This document shows, piece by piece, positions 21,877 through 30,540 of a stretch of DNA of 63,541 nucleotides; within the stretch, counting starts at the first letter, position 1, and each line of letters begins with the position of its first letter. Source of the DNA: a virus; IMG/VR virus record IMGVR_UViG_3300032322_001418, positions 1-63,541 of that record; one strand, 5' to 3'. A model generated the notes under the pieces. That model did no database searches. It was given only the letters and a program-made list of their open reading frames with translations, and was not told the DNA's origin. Made by a program: the position numbers and the translations under genes.

Positions 21877-22923
21877 ATGTCCAATCACCGATTGAGTAAC
21901 GTCAAGCGGATCCTGCTGACTGGCGGGGCCGGCTTCATTGGCAGCCACGTGCTGCAGCAGATGGTCGAGACCTGCCCGCAGTGGCACTTTGTGGTGATCG
22001 ACCGGCTTGATTCGTCGGGCAACCTCAACAGGCTGGCTGAGCTGAACCTGCCGATGGACCGGGTGAAGTTCATCTACCACGACCTAAAGTCGCCGATCAC
22101 TGGGCAGCTGGCTTACCAGATCGGCCATATCGACAGCATCATGCACCTAGCTGCTGCGACGCACGTCGATCGGTCCATCGAGGATCCGATGTCGTTCGTC
22201 ATGGACAACGTGGTGGCGACGTGCAGCCTGCTGAATTACGCGCGCACGCTGCCGTACCTCCAGTCGTTCCTGTACTTCAGCACTGACGAGGTGTTCGGTC
22301 CTGCGCCTGAGGGTGTGGCTTACCGTGAGTGGGATCGCTACAAGTCTGGCAATCCGTATGCCGCGACCAAGGCTGGCGGCGAGGAGCTGGCGCTGGCATT
22401 CCACAACACCTACAAGCTGCCGGTGATCATCACGCACACCATGAACGTGGTTGGCACGATGCAGCACCCGGAGAAGTTCGTGCCGATGACGATCTCCAAG
22501 GTCCGCGACTCGCGGACGGTGACGATCCATTCTGACAAGACCCGGACAAAGGCTGGCAGCCGGCACTACATCTCGGTCAGGGATGTGGCCGGTGCGCTGA
22601 TCTTCCTGATGTCGGCCAGCGATGGCTTCAGGGAATTCGGCGGCAAGTACAACATTGTCGGCGTCAAGGAAATCAACAACCTGCAGATGGCGCGGATGAT
22701 CGCGACGGCGATGAACAAGCCGCTGGACTACGAGATGGTGGACTTCCATTCGAGCCGCCCCGGCCATGACCTGCGCTATGCGCTGGACGGGTCGCTGATG
22801 GCGAGCCTTGGCTGGCGTCCGTCGATCGACATCTACGACGAGATCAAGCACATCGTGGACTGGAGCCTGAAGAACGACCACTGGCTGTCGCCGCCGCAGC
22901 CGCGCCTGAGGGTGACCGCATGA
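21877..22923 (+). CDS. NAD-dependent sugar epimerase/4,6-dehydratase
   Basis: 348 residues; ATG with GGGGGA upstream. Short-chain dehydrogenase fold: GGAGFIG (16-22) binds NAD; STDEVFG (135-141) matches the T-D-E triad of RmlB-type dTDP-glucose 4,6-dehydratases; catalytic Y161-x3-K165. The C-terminal RPGHDLRYALDGS motif is also typical of RmlB. It probably converts an NDP-hexose to a 4-keto-6-deoxy sugar, supplying the neighbouring glycosyltransferase. The stop overlaps the methyltransferase start. Confidence 0.9.
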   Translation: MSNHRLSNVKRILLTGGAGFIGSHVLQQMVETCPQWHFVVIDRLDSSGNLNRLAELNLPMDRVKFIYHDLKSPITGQLAYQIGHIDSIMHLAAATHVDRSIEDPMSFVMDNVVATCSLLNYARTLPYLQSFLYFSTDEVFGPAPEGVAYREWDRYKSGNPYAATKAGGEELALAFHNTYKLPVIITHTMNVVGTMQHPEKFVPMTISKVRDSRTVTIHSDKTRTKAGSRHYISVRDVAGALIFLMSASDGFREFGGKYNIVGVKEINNLQMARMIATAMNKPLDYEMVDFHSSRPGHDLRYALDGSLMASLGWRPSIDIYDEIKHIVDWSLKNDHWLSPPQPRLRVTA

Positions 22924-23462
22924 ACGACGTGGTTCAGCAGCCGCTGCGGATCGACCTTGGTGCCGGCCCCAACAAGCGAGAAGGCTTCGTCGGCGTGGAC
23001 ATCAGGCCTGCCACCGGCGTGGACATCGTGACCGACCTGCGCGAGCGGTGGCCCTTCGATGACGACTCCGTGGACGAGGCCAATGCGCACCACGTGATCG
23101 AGCACTTCGACGCCGCTGGCAGGATTCACTTCGTCAACGAGCTGTACCGGGTATTGAAGCCCGGGGCCAGCTGCCAGATCGTAGCGCCGCACTGGGCGTC
23201 GTGCCGTGCCTATGGTGACCTGACTCACCAGTGGCCTCCGGTGAGTGAGTTCTGGTTCTACTACCTGTCTGCTGATTGGCGCAAGGCCAATGCGCCGCAC
23301 AACGACGGCTATCGGTGCAACTTCGCGGCGACGTGGGGCTATGCAATGCACCCGTCGCTCAACGCGCGGAATCAGGAATACCAGCAGCACGCCCTGCAAT
23401 TCTGGAAGGAAGCAGCTCAAGACATCATCGCCAACCTCAAGAAAGAGCCCATGCCACCGTGA
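22920..23462 (+). CDS. Class I SAM-dependent methyltransferase
   Basis: 180 residues; ATGA overlap with the dehydratase. Motif I is IDLGAGPNK (11-19); acidic D27 in GVDI likely contacts the SAM ribose; HHVIEHF near residue 58 and ELYRVLKPGASCQIV near 74 are motifs of the Methyltransf_11 type. The target cannot be read; a sugar or a small molecule in the same glycan pathway is the best guess from context. The end overlaps the TerL start (GTGA). Confidence 0.85.
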   Translation: MNDVVQQPLRIDLGAGPNKREGFVGVDIRPATGVDIVTDLRERWPFDDDSVDEANAHHVIEHFDAAGRIHFVNELYRVLKPGASCQIVAPHWASCRAYGDLTHQWPPVSEFWFYYLSADWRKANAPHNDGYRCNFAATWGYAMHPSLNARNQEYQQHALQFWKEAAQDIIANLKKEPMPP

Positions 23463-25111
23463 GCGCAGTCGTCCAAGAGGATGTCACCAAGCTCTGGACA
23501 GAGATCGAGGCGGAGGCGATGCGCCGCTCGCTACGCGCCTTCGTCCGTGGCGCGTGGCATGTCGTGGAGCCGGGCAAGCAGTTCGTCCCGGGGTGGCACA
23601 TCGATGCGATATGCGACCATCTGACCTATGTCTCGCTGGGCGACATCGATGACCTGCTGATCAATATCCCGCCGCGCCACAGCAAGTCGTCCATCGTGGC
23701 GGTAATGTGGCTTGCTTGGGAGTGGACGTGGGCACCGTCCTCGCAGTGGCTGTTCGCTACCTATGCCCAAGATCTGACGATCCGTGACTCGGTGAAGTGC
23801 CGCCGGCTGATCCAGTCACCGTGGTATCAAGAGCATTACGGGTCGGTGTTCAGCCTGTCGAGCGACCTTAACCAGAAAAAGCGCTTCGACAACGACCACA
23901 GCGGCTACCGGCTGGCCACGTCGGTGGGCGGCGCAGCCACTGGCGAGGGCGGCGACCGCATCGTGGTTGACGACGCGCACAACATGAAGGAAATCCACTC
24001 GGACACGATCCGCGAGGGCGTGATCGACTGGTGGAAGAACGTCATGAGCACCCGCGCCAACAACCCCAAGCGGGTAGGCCGCGTGATCATCGCTCAGCGC
24101 GGACACCATGCAGACCTGTGCGGCCACGTGCTTGGGCAGGGCAACTGGGTGCATCTGAACCTGCCGGGGTACTTCAGGCCGGCAACCCGCTGCGTGACTC
24201 GTGCCGTAAAGGCGTCGTTCAGGGCGCAGCTGAACGCTCGCCGCAGGCCGGGCGAGTTCAGGGTCGGCGACGATGTGAAGCCGCTCAAGAAAGGCGAAGT
24301 GATCTTCGTTGATCCACGCACCCAGAAAGACGAGCTGCTGTGCCCAGACAGATTCGGTCCAGACGAGATGGCTAAGCTGGCCGTCGAGATGACCGAGCGC
24401 GCCTTCGAGGCGCAGATCCAGCAGAACCCCTCGGCCGAGGGCGGCAACATCCTGAAGAAGCACCACTGGCGTAGGTGGGAGGATGTGGACCTGCCGCCGG
24501 TGAGCATGGTGCTGCAGGTCTACGACACCGCGTTTGAGCCGGAGGAGGAGAACGACTACTCGGCCCGGACGACGTGGGGCGTGTTCGAGCATACCGAGCG
24601 GCTGGACCCAAACCTGCCGTGGACGGCCAACTACAAGGGCCAGACGCGGCTGTGTGTCATCATGCTGGAGCGGCTGAAGAAACGACTGACGTTCCCAGAC
24701 CTGCGCGACGAGGCGCTACGCTCTGCGGCGACGTGGCGGCCCGACAAGATCCTGATCGAGAAGAAAGCCAGTGGCCACTCGCTGGCGCAGGAGCTGAAGC
24801 GCGCCGGCCTGCCAGTCGCTGCGGTGAAGGTGACAGACTCGAAGTTCATGCGCGCACATGCCGCATCGCTGGTGCTGGAGCGCGGCTGCGTGTTCTACGT
24901 TCCACGCAAGTGGGCTGATGAAGTGATCGAGGAGTGCGCCCAGTTCCCAGCCGGCCAGAATGACGACATCACCGACACGGTGACCATGGCGTTGATGTGG
25001 CTGCGCAAGCGGTGGAACACGGGATTCCTTGACGACGACGACGACATCAGTCTGAATCGGAGCCAATCGACACCAGTCCGCACCTATGGCGGGCTGCAGA
25101 CCGGGAGCTGA
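23459..25111 (+). CDS. terL: Terminase large subunit (ATPase-nuclease)
   Basis: 550 residues from GTG at 23459, which overlaps the methyltransferase stop. The open frame extends upstream to 23276 but that part is antisense-like. Walker A-type PPRHSKSS (71-78); Walker B IVVDDAH (168-174). The C-terminal RNase H-like nuclease has D in QVYDTAF, IEKKASG, and DDITDTVTMAL with the late acidic pair. It powers DNA translocation into the prohead and cuts the concatemer. Being separated from the small subunit by 10.4 kb is unusual. Confidence 0.94.
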   Translation: MSAVVQEDVTKLWTEIEAEAMRRSLRAFVRGAWHVVEPGKQFVPGWHIDAICDHLTYVSLGDIDDLLINIPPRHSKSSIVAVMWLAWEWTWAPSSQWLFATYAQDLTIRDSVKCRRLIQSPWYQEHYGSVFSLSSDLNQKKRFDNDHSGYRLATSVGGAATGEGGDRIVVDDAHNMKEIHSDTIREGVIDWWKNVMSTRANNPKRVGRVIIAQRGHHADLCGHVLGQGNWVHLNLPGYFRPATRCVTRAVKASFRAQLNARRRPGEFRVGDDVKPLKKGEVIFVDPRTQKDELLCPDRFGPDEMAKLAVEMTERAFEAQIQQNPSAEGGNILKKHHWRRWEDVDLPPVSMVLQVYDTAFEPEEENDYSARTTWGVFEHTERLDPNLPWTANYKGQTRLCVIMLERLKKRLTFPDLRDEALRSAATWRPDKILIEKKASGHSLAQELKRAGLPVAAVKVTDSKFMRAHAASLVLERGCVFYVPRKWADEVIEECAQFPAGQNDDITDTVTMALMWLRKRWNTGFLDDDDDISLNRSQSTPVRTYGGLQTGS

Positions 25112-25113
25112 AC

Positions 25114-27552
25114 ATGGCTGCGCTGAATGGTGTGCTGACCGATGCGCCACGCATCAACGAGATGCCGGCCGACGATACTGGCGACTTCGAGACCGAGATC
25201 GATGGCGTCCTGATCAGTCGGCGCGGCGAGAATGTCGTGGTGGACTTCGCCCCCGGCGCTGACCGCGCTGGCCGGGATGACTCCGAGGGCCATTCCGGCA
25301 ACCTGTGCAGCCAGCTGCCGGAAAGTGAGCTGGCCAACCTTGCCAGCAAGATCATCGAGTACGTCGATGTGGACATCGAATCGCGCAAGGACTGGCAGCG
25401 GCGCATCGATCAGGCCATGGAGCTGATGGGTCTGAACAACATCCCGATGGACTCCCTGCCATTCGACGGCGCGTCTGCGGTGACCTATCCGCTGATCGGC
25501 GAAGCCGTGGTGCAGTTCCAAGCGAGGGCCATCGAGGAGATCTTCCCGTCTGATGGTCCGGCCAAGGTCAAGATCGTTGGCGAGCGGACGCCGGATCGCG
25601 AGGCGCAGGCGGAGCGTGTCCGTGAGCATATGAACTACCAGATGCTCGACCAAGACAGGTCGTACTTCTGGCAGACGGACATGATGCTGTTCTACCTGCC
25701 GCTGGGTGGGTCGGCCTTCAAGAAAACCTACTTCGACCCGATCCAGCAGATGACGGTCAGTCGATTCGTGCGCAGCAGCGACTTCATCGTGCCCTATGTG
25801 GCGACCGATCTTGCCTCAGCGCCGCGCTACACGCATCGCATGATCAAGACCGACAGCGAGATGAAAAAGCTGTTCGCGTCAGGGTTCTACCGTGAAGTGC
25901 CGCTGATGCAGGGCGGCTGGCTCACAGACACCGACAGCAACGAGCAGGCGGCGATCGACAAGGCGGACAGCAGGACTGCCTCGACCCACTACGATGACAA
26001 CAAGAACACGCTGCTGGAATGTCACATCGATCTGAGCCTGTCGTGTGACGAGGGGATGGCTGAGCATCCGCTGCCGTACATCGTCACGGTTCTCAAGGAA
26101 ACGCAGCAGGTCATTGGCGTCAGGCGCAACTGGAAGGAAGGCGACCAGACCTTCCGCAAGCGCATCTACTTCACCCACTATCGCTACCTGCCCGGCTTCG
26201 GGTTCTACGGATTCGGCCTGCTGCATCTGATCGGGTCGGTGGCCGAGGCCACGTCGTCATCGATTCGTGCGCTGCTGGACTCGGCGGCATTCGCCAACAT
26301 GCAGGGCGGCTACGCGTCCAGCGACGCCAAGTTCAAGCCGGGCGACGAGCGCATCGCCCCGGGCGTGTACAAGCAGGTCAACATGACCGCCGAGGAGCTG
26401 GCGAGGGCGTTCTATACGCCACCGTTCCGCGAGCCCTCGGCTGCCTTGGCCCGCCTCTTTGAGGCGCTGGTGCAGGCCGGCAAGTCGTTCACCTCGACCA
26501 CCGAGGCGATGACCGGAGAGGCCCCGACCACCGCTCCGGTCGGCACGACGATCGCCATGATCGAGCAGGGCAGCAAGGTATTCAGCGGCATTCACCGCCG
26601 GCTGCACATGGCGGCGGCCGAGGAATTCTCGCTGCGTGCCGAGCTGAACCACGAGTTCCTGCCAGACGAGTACCCCTACGAGGTAGAGGGCGGGGCCAAG
26701 ATGGTCCTGCGGCAGGACTATGACGGTCGCGTGGACGTGATCCCGGTCTCCGACCCGAATATCTTCTCGACCGCCCAGCGGATCGCGCAGGGGCAGGCGT
26801 TGATCGAGCTGTCGGCTGGGTCGCCTGACCTGTACGACCGGCGCAAGGTCCACATCAGGTTCCTCAAGAGCATCCGCGTGGCCGATCCGGAGGACTTGCT
26901 GCTGCCGGAGCAGGAGGTCAAGCGCTGCGACGCGATCACCGAGAACGCCAAGATGCTGACTGGTCGCCCGGCCAAGGCGTTTGTCGAGCAGGACCACGAC
27001 GCCCACATTGCGGCGCACATGAACTTCATGGCTGGCCTTAACAAGGATGCGCTGCAGATCGTCGGTATGCCGATGCAGGCGCACCTCGCTGAGCATTACG
27101 CCATGAAGTACTACGTGCAGATGAACCGCATGGCCAACGGCCAGCTGCCGCCGCTACAGCTTGACGCTGCCGGCGAGGAAGCAGAGCTTCCGCCTGAGGC
27201 TGATGCGATGATGTCGCAGTTTGCCGCGCAGGCTGGGCCGATCCAACTGATGCCTCCGGACGAGGAGGGGCCTGACGCAGAGCAGCAGGCGGCCATGGCC
27301 GAGGAGCAGCGCAAGCAGATGGCCTTCGAGGCCGAGCAGGCGCGCAAGCAGCAGGAGCACGAGCTGGAGCTGCAGCGGTCGCAGGAGAAGTTCGAGGCCG
27401 AGCTAGAGCGCGACAACCTGCGCGTCATGATGAACATCGACCGCGAGGACCAGAGCGCCGCAGCCAAGCAACGTCGCGAGGATGCGATGGCGCAGGTCAA
27501 GGCAAAGACAGCGCGAGGGAAGACAGGTGGAAAGGGTACTCAAGCCAAGTGA
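25114..27552 (+). CDS. Portal protein
   Basis: 812 residues; ATG 3 bases after the terL stop with GGGAG upstream. Size, position after terL and a beta/alpha core (KVKIVGERTPDREAQAERVR) fit the large portals of podoviruses. The C-terminal 100 residues are a Gln/Glu/Arg coiled coil, consistent with a barrel or internal helix bundle. It forms the dodecameric DNA channel at one capsid vertex. Confidence 0.88.
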   Translation: MAALNGVLTDAPRINEMPADDTGDFETEIDGVLISRRGENVVVDFAPGADRAGRDDSEGHSGNLCSQLPESELANLASKIIEYVDVDIESRKDWQRRIDQAMELMGLNNIPMDSLPFDGASAVTYPLIGEAVVQFQARAIEEIFPSDGPAKVKIVGERTPDREAQAERVREHMNYQMLDQDRSYFWQTDMMLFYLPLGGSAFKKTYFDPIQQMTVSRFVRSSDFIVPYVATDLASAPRYTHRMIKTDSEMKKLFASGFYREVPLMQGGWLTDTDSNEQAAIDKADSRTASTHYDDNKNTLLECHIDLSLSCDEGMAEHPLPYIVTVLKETQQVIGVRRNWKEGDQTFRKRIYFTHYRYLPGFGFYGFGLLHLIGSVAEATSSSIRALLDSAAFANMQGGYASSDAKFKPGDERIAPGVYKQVNMTAEELARAFYTPPFREPSAALARLFEALVQAGKSFTSTTEAMTGEAPTTAPVGTTIAMIEQGSKVFSGIHRRLHMAAAEEFSLRAELNHEFLPDEYPYEVEGGAKMVLRQDYDGRVDVIPVSDPNIFSTAQRIAQGQALIELSAGSPDLYDRRKVHIRFLKSIRVADPEDLLLPEQEVKRCDAITENAKMLTGRPAKAFVEQDHDAHIAAHMNFMAGLNKDALQIVGMPMQAHLAEHYAMKYYVQMNRMANGQLPPLQLDAAGEEAELPPEADAMMSQFAAQAGPIQLMPPDEEGPDAEQQAAMAEEQRKQMAFEAEQARKQQEHELELQRSQEKFEAELERDNLRVMMNIDREDQSAAAKQRREDAMAQVKAKTARGKTGGKGTQAK

Positions 27553-27700
27553 GGTGCGGGCGGCACGTGAGTTTCTGCGCAAGCGTGGCGTGCGCGGCGT
27601 GTCCCCCCGTAAGTTTGCCGGTGCCAGCGCTGAGACCGGCTTGTCGTTTCAGACCCTGCTTGCAAGTCTGGCGGGGGTAGCAAGGAAGATTCAATCATGA
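27527..27700 (+). CDS. Small basic protein
   Basis: 57 residues from GTG at 27527, overlapping the portal 3' end by 26 bases, with GAGGGAAG upstream. Basic N-terminus then a small helical domain (AREFLRKRGVRGVSPRKF, then GLSFQTLLASLAGVAR). Similar short proteins follow portal genes in some podoviruses; role unknown. Confidence 0.6.
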   Translation: MERVLKPSEVRAAREFLRKRGVRGVSPRKFAGASAETGLSFQTLLASLAGVARKIQS

Positions 27701-27966
27701 GCATCACAGTCCGTCGTTTCGTGACCGACTTCGAGAAGATCGTGTCTCAGAATGTCGTGGAGGAATCCATGAAGCTGAGCAGGGGGATTGCGCCCGACTA
27801 TGCCATCTACAAGCAGTCGTGCGGCTACCGTGCGGGTCTGGAGGCGGCCGTCGCCATCGCCCGGGAGATGCTGAAGCAGATCGAGGATCTGCAGGACCGC
27901 GACGAGGGTGGCGAGCTGCCCGAGATCAAGCCTGCCCGACAGCCCAAGCAGAGGGTTCAGGCATGA
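27697..27966 (+). CDS. Small helical protein, unknown function
   Basis: 89 residues; ATGA overlap with the previous gene. Helical, with VEESMKLSRGIAPDYAIYKQ and AAVAIAREMLKQIEDL segments and a Lys/Gln/Arg tail. Such proteins are typically head-assembly accessories; no family was recognised. Confidence 0.68.
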   Translation: MSITVRRFVTDFEKIVSQNVVEESMKLSRGIAPDYAIYKQSCGYRAGLEAAVAIAREMLKQIEDLQDRDEGGELPEIKPARQPKQRVQA

Positions 27967-28361
27967 CGGTCAAGCAGTGTACGTTCGAGGCTCCGGTGCG
28001 TGACCTGAACGCCTGCCCGATCAAGCCACTTGGCTGGCGGCTGGTGATCGCGCCATACGAGCCCGAGAACACCTCGCAGGGTGGCATCCTGATTGCCGAG
28101 CAGGCGCTCGAATCGGAGCGGCTGCTGACCTTCTGCGGCAAGGTGGTCGCTGTCGGAGAGGCGTGCTACAAGGCCGTGACCCGTTCCGGCCTTGACATGT
28201 CGCTATGGGAGCGGACCCCGAAGGTGGGCGACTGGGTGATTTACGGAACCTATGGTGGTCAGCGTGTCGTGACCAAGGGCGGTGCCCGTTTCGTGATCAC
28301 CAATGACGATGCGGTGCTGGCCATCGTGGATGGTCCGCAGGACTTCAAGTACTACCTGTGA
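27963..28361 (+). CDS. GroES-like co-chaperonin
   Basis: 132 residues from ATG at 27963 (ATGA overlap); the 48-residue upstream extension is rejected. Cpn10 signatures: PLGWRLVIAPYEPENTSQGG (residues 19-38, including the mobile-loop start), GKVVAVGEACYK around residue 59, and the core strand KVGDWVIYGTYGG near 85. It should pair with host GroEL to fold the capsid protein, as gp31 does in T4. It lies between portal and scaffold. Position and fold agree, but sequence identity cannot be computed here. Confidence 0.85.
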   Translation: MTVKQCTFEAPVRDLNACPIKPLGWRLVIAPYEPENTSQGGILIAEQALESERLLTFCGKVVAVGEACYKAVTRSGLDMSLWERTPKVGDWVIYGTYGGQRVVTKGGARFVITNDDAVLAIVDGPQDFKYYL

Positions 28362-28371
28362 GGTGATCGCC

Positions 28372-29412
28372 ATGCCCAAGCATGAGATCGTGTTCGAGGA
28401 CTTGCGCGGATCCCCTGATGAAGGCGTCGTGCAGGTTGACCTCGACAAGGAAGACGAGCGTTTCGGAATCAAGCGTCTGGAACAGGACGACCCGAAGGGC
28501 AAGGCCGAGCCCGATGGCCGGGCTGGCGATGGCGAGGAGGCCGACGAGGCTGACGCTGCCAAGGCCAAGCCGATGATCGGCCGGGACGATGACGAGGAGC
28601 AGGGCTCTGACGAGAGCGATGACGACTACTCCGAGCGTGTCCGTAAGCGCATCGACCGTGAGCGCAAAGCCAAGCAGAAGGCGGCCGAGGAGCGCGACTA
28701 CTGGAAGCAGAAAGCCGACGAGATGTCGCAGCAGCTGGCAGAGTCGCGGCGCGTCACCAGCGAGCGGACGGTCAAGGCAATCGATGACCAGATCTCGGCT
28801 ACTGAGAAGGCGCTTGAGGATGCCATCGAGTCAGGCAAGACCTCAGATCAGGTGCGGCTGACCTCCAAGCTCACCGATCTCAAGGCTGAGCGCATCACCA
28901 CCCTGCTGAACAAGGAAGACGATAGTTCCACGGAAACCGTTGAACGGAACGGCGAAGCTGGTAAAGTCGCCGATAAGCGGTCGGAGACCAATCCCTTGGT
29001 CACCAAGTGGGTAAAGTCGAACGCCGATTGGTATGGAAAGAGAGGTTTTGAGAGGCAGACTCGCCTTGCCAATCGGATCGATCGCGAGGTGTACGAGGAT
29101 GGGTTCTCGCCGACAGACCCCGATTATTTCGAGGAGCTGGACCGGCGACTGAAGGACAAGGTGCCCGAGCTGTTCGACAGTGACCAGCCACGGGAGCGTC
29201 GTCCGATCAGGTCACCAGTTGCCCCGCTTGGAGGGGCAGAGGATGAGCGCCCGATCCGTCGTTCAGGGAACAAGGTTGAGATCACCGGCGAAGATCGCGA
29301 GACCATGATCCGATTCGGACTTGATCCCAACGACCCTGAGGCGCTTCGTGAATTCGCGCGCAACAAGCGCGAGGCCGAGGCAGATCAGCGTCGTTACGCG
29401 AGGAGCCGTTGA
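28372..29412 (+). CDS. Capsid scaffolding protein
   Basis: 346 residues from ATG at 28372 with GAGGTGA upstream. Acidic and helical: N-terminal Asp/Glu-rich, then KRIDRERKAKQKAAEERDYW and long coiled coil with Ala/Glu/Arg. The C-terminal third has a tighter basic/acidic domain, often the capsid-binding part. It directs procapsid assembly and is lost on maturation. Position just before the capsid genes supports the call. Confidence 0.85.
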   Translation: MPKHEIVFEDLRGSPDEGVVQVDLDKEDERFGIKRLEQDDPKGKAEPDGRAGDGEEADEADAAKAKPMIGRDDDEEQGSDESDDDYSERVRKRIDRERKAKQKAAEERDYWKQKADEMSQQLAESRRVTSERTVKAIDDQISATEKALEDAIESGKTSDQVRLTSKLTDLKAERITTLLNKEDDSSTETVERNGEAGKVADKRSETNPLVTKWVKSNADWYGKRGFERQTRLANRIDREVYEDGFSPTDPDYFEELDRRLKDKVPELFDSDQPRERRPIRSPVAPLGGAEDERPIRRSGNKVEITGEDRETMIRFGLDPNDPEALREFARNKREAEADQRRYARSR

Positions 29413-29948
29413 TGAACAGGAAAACTGCCGCTGAGCAAGCCGTAGTGACCGAGCATGGCGTCGTCCATGCCCACGAGACTCGTGTGGACGAGACCTCGGA
29501 TGTAAATGCCACCCACCCGAGCGGGAGCGCTCCATGGGTCCGCCCGACCAGCCTAGACGCGCCGCCGGCGCGACCGGGGATGGTGCAACGGTGGATCCGT
29601 CGAACGGTCCGGGGTGAGGCCGATCCCAAGAACTTGAATCGTGTGTGGCGAGAGGGCTGGCGTCCGCGCAGCCCGGATTCGTTGCCAGATGAGTGGCGCG
29701 TATTCGCCAACTTCGCGAACAAGAACGAGGGAATGATCGTGGTGGATGACCTGATCCTGATGGAAATCCCAGAGTCAGTCCTCGCTGAAAAGCGTCGGCA
29801 CATTGCCGACCAGACCAAGATGCAGATGGTCGGCGTGGAGCATGACTTGACGAATTCGCAGGTGAAAGGCCATCCGATCTTCAAGGATCACAAAACGTCG
29901 GTAAGCCACCCTTCCCGCAGACGCGTGGAAGTCGCTGACGACGAATGA
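29412..29948 (+). CDS. Virion-region protein, unknown function
   Basis: 178 residues; ATG overlaps the scaffold stop. A central basic segment (MVQRWIRRTVRGEADPKN) and a Trp-rich stretch (NRVWREGWRPRSPDSLPDEW) suggest a structured domain. Possibly head-tail or decoration. Ends 8 bases before the next gene. Confidence 0.65.
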   Translation: MNRKTAAEQAVVTEHGVVHAHETRVDETSDVNATHPSGSAPWVRPTSLDAPPARPGMVQRWIRRTVRGEADPKNLNRVWREGWRPRSPDSLPDEWRVFANFANKNEGMIVVDDLILMEIPESVLAEKRRHIADQTKMQMVGVEHDLTNSQVKGHPIFKDHKTSVSHPSRRRVEVADDE

Positions 29949-29956
29949 GGTAACGT

Positions 29957-30526
29957 ATGGCCAATGTCAATGCTCCGCGCGGCCTGTGGCCGGTGCGTCA
30001 TGGCACTGGTGGCGTGATCCGTCTGGAGGAGTTCACGATTGCTTCCGGCCTTACGGCTGACATTTTCCTCGGAGATGTCGTCCGCTCGACCGGCACTGGC
30101 AAGAACATCCAGCGCGCCACCAATGCCGCCGATATCCTCGGCGTGTTCGCCGGCTGTCAGTACATCGATGCCAATGGCGACGTTCAGTTCGCCAAGCAGT
30201 GGAAGTCTGGCACCGCAACTCTGGGTACGCAGAAGGCGACTGCTTGGGTCTACGCAGACCCAAACATCATCTTCGGCGCTCAGATCGCCACCATCGCTGA
30301 GGCTGATGTCAACCTGTTTGCCGACCTCGTGGTTGGCACCGGCAACGCACTGACCGGCGTTTCCGGCGACACGGTGACCATCACCACGGGTGACCAGTTC
30401 CGCGTCATCGGGCTGCTGCCTGATGCTGTGGCTGGGGCTCTTTCGGAGTATGGCGCTTACGCCAAGGTCGAACTCCAGTGTGTCCGTCACGAGCGCTTCG
30501 CGGCGACTCTGGCGACGGCAGTCTAA
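29957..30526 (+). CDS. Structural protein, probable head decoration or stabilisation
   Basis: 189 residues. Beta-rich with repeated Gly/Thr/Val strands (GVIRLEEFTIASGLTADIFL, then GDTVTITTGDQFRVIGLLP), characteristic of small capsid-associated domains. It lies directly before the capsid gene. Decoration or minor capsid cannot be separated by sequence alone. Confidence 0.65.
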   Translation: MANVNAPRGLWPVRHGTGGVIRLEEFTIASGLTADIFLGDVVRSTGTGKNIQRATNAADILGVFAGCQYIDANGDVQFAKQWKSGTATLGTQKATAWVYADPNIIFGAQIATIAEADVNLFADLVVGTGNALTGVSGDTVTITTGDQFRVIGLLPDAVAGALSEYGAYAKVELQCVRHERFAATLATAV

Positions 30527-30540
30527 GGAGGTAACTGACC

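Noticed and set aside
22147-22881. 244-residue minus frame opposite the dehydratase
   Set aside because: Shadow; dehydratase motifs on the plus strand are unmistakable.
23276-23458. N-terminal extension of the large terminase
   Set aside because: Overlaps the methyltransferase, Arg/Ala/Gln-rich, no ribosome site; GTG at 23459 is coupled to the previous stop.
26257-27096. 279-residue minus frame opposite the portal
   Set aside because: Antisense shadow of a GC-rich gene.
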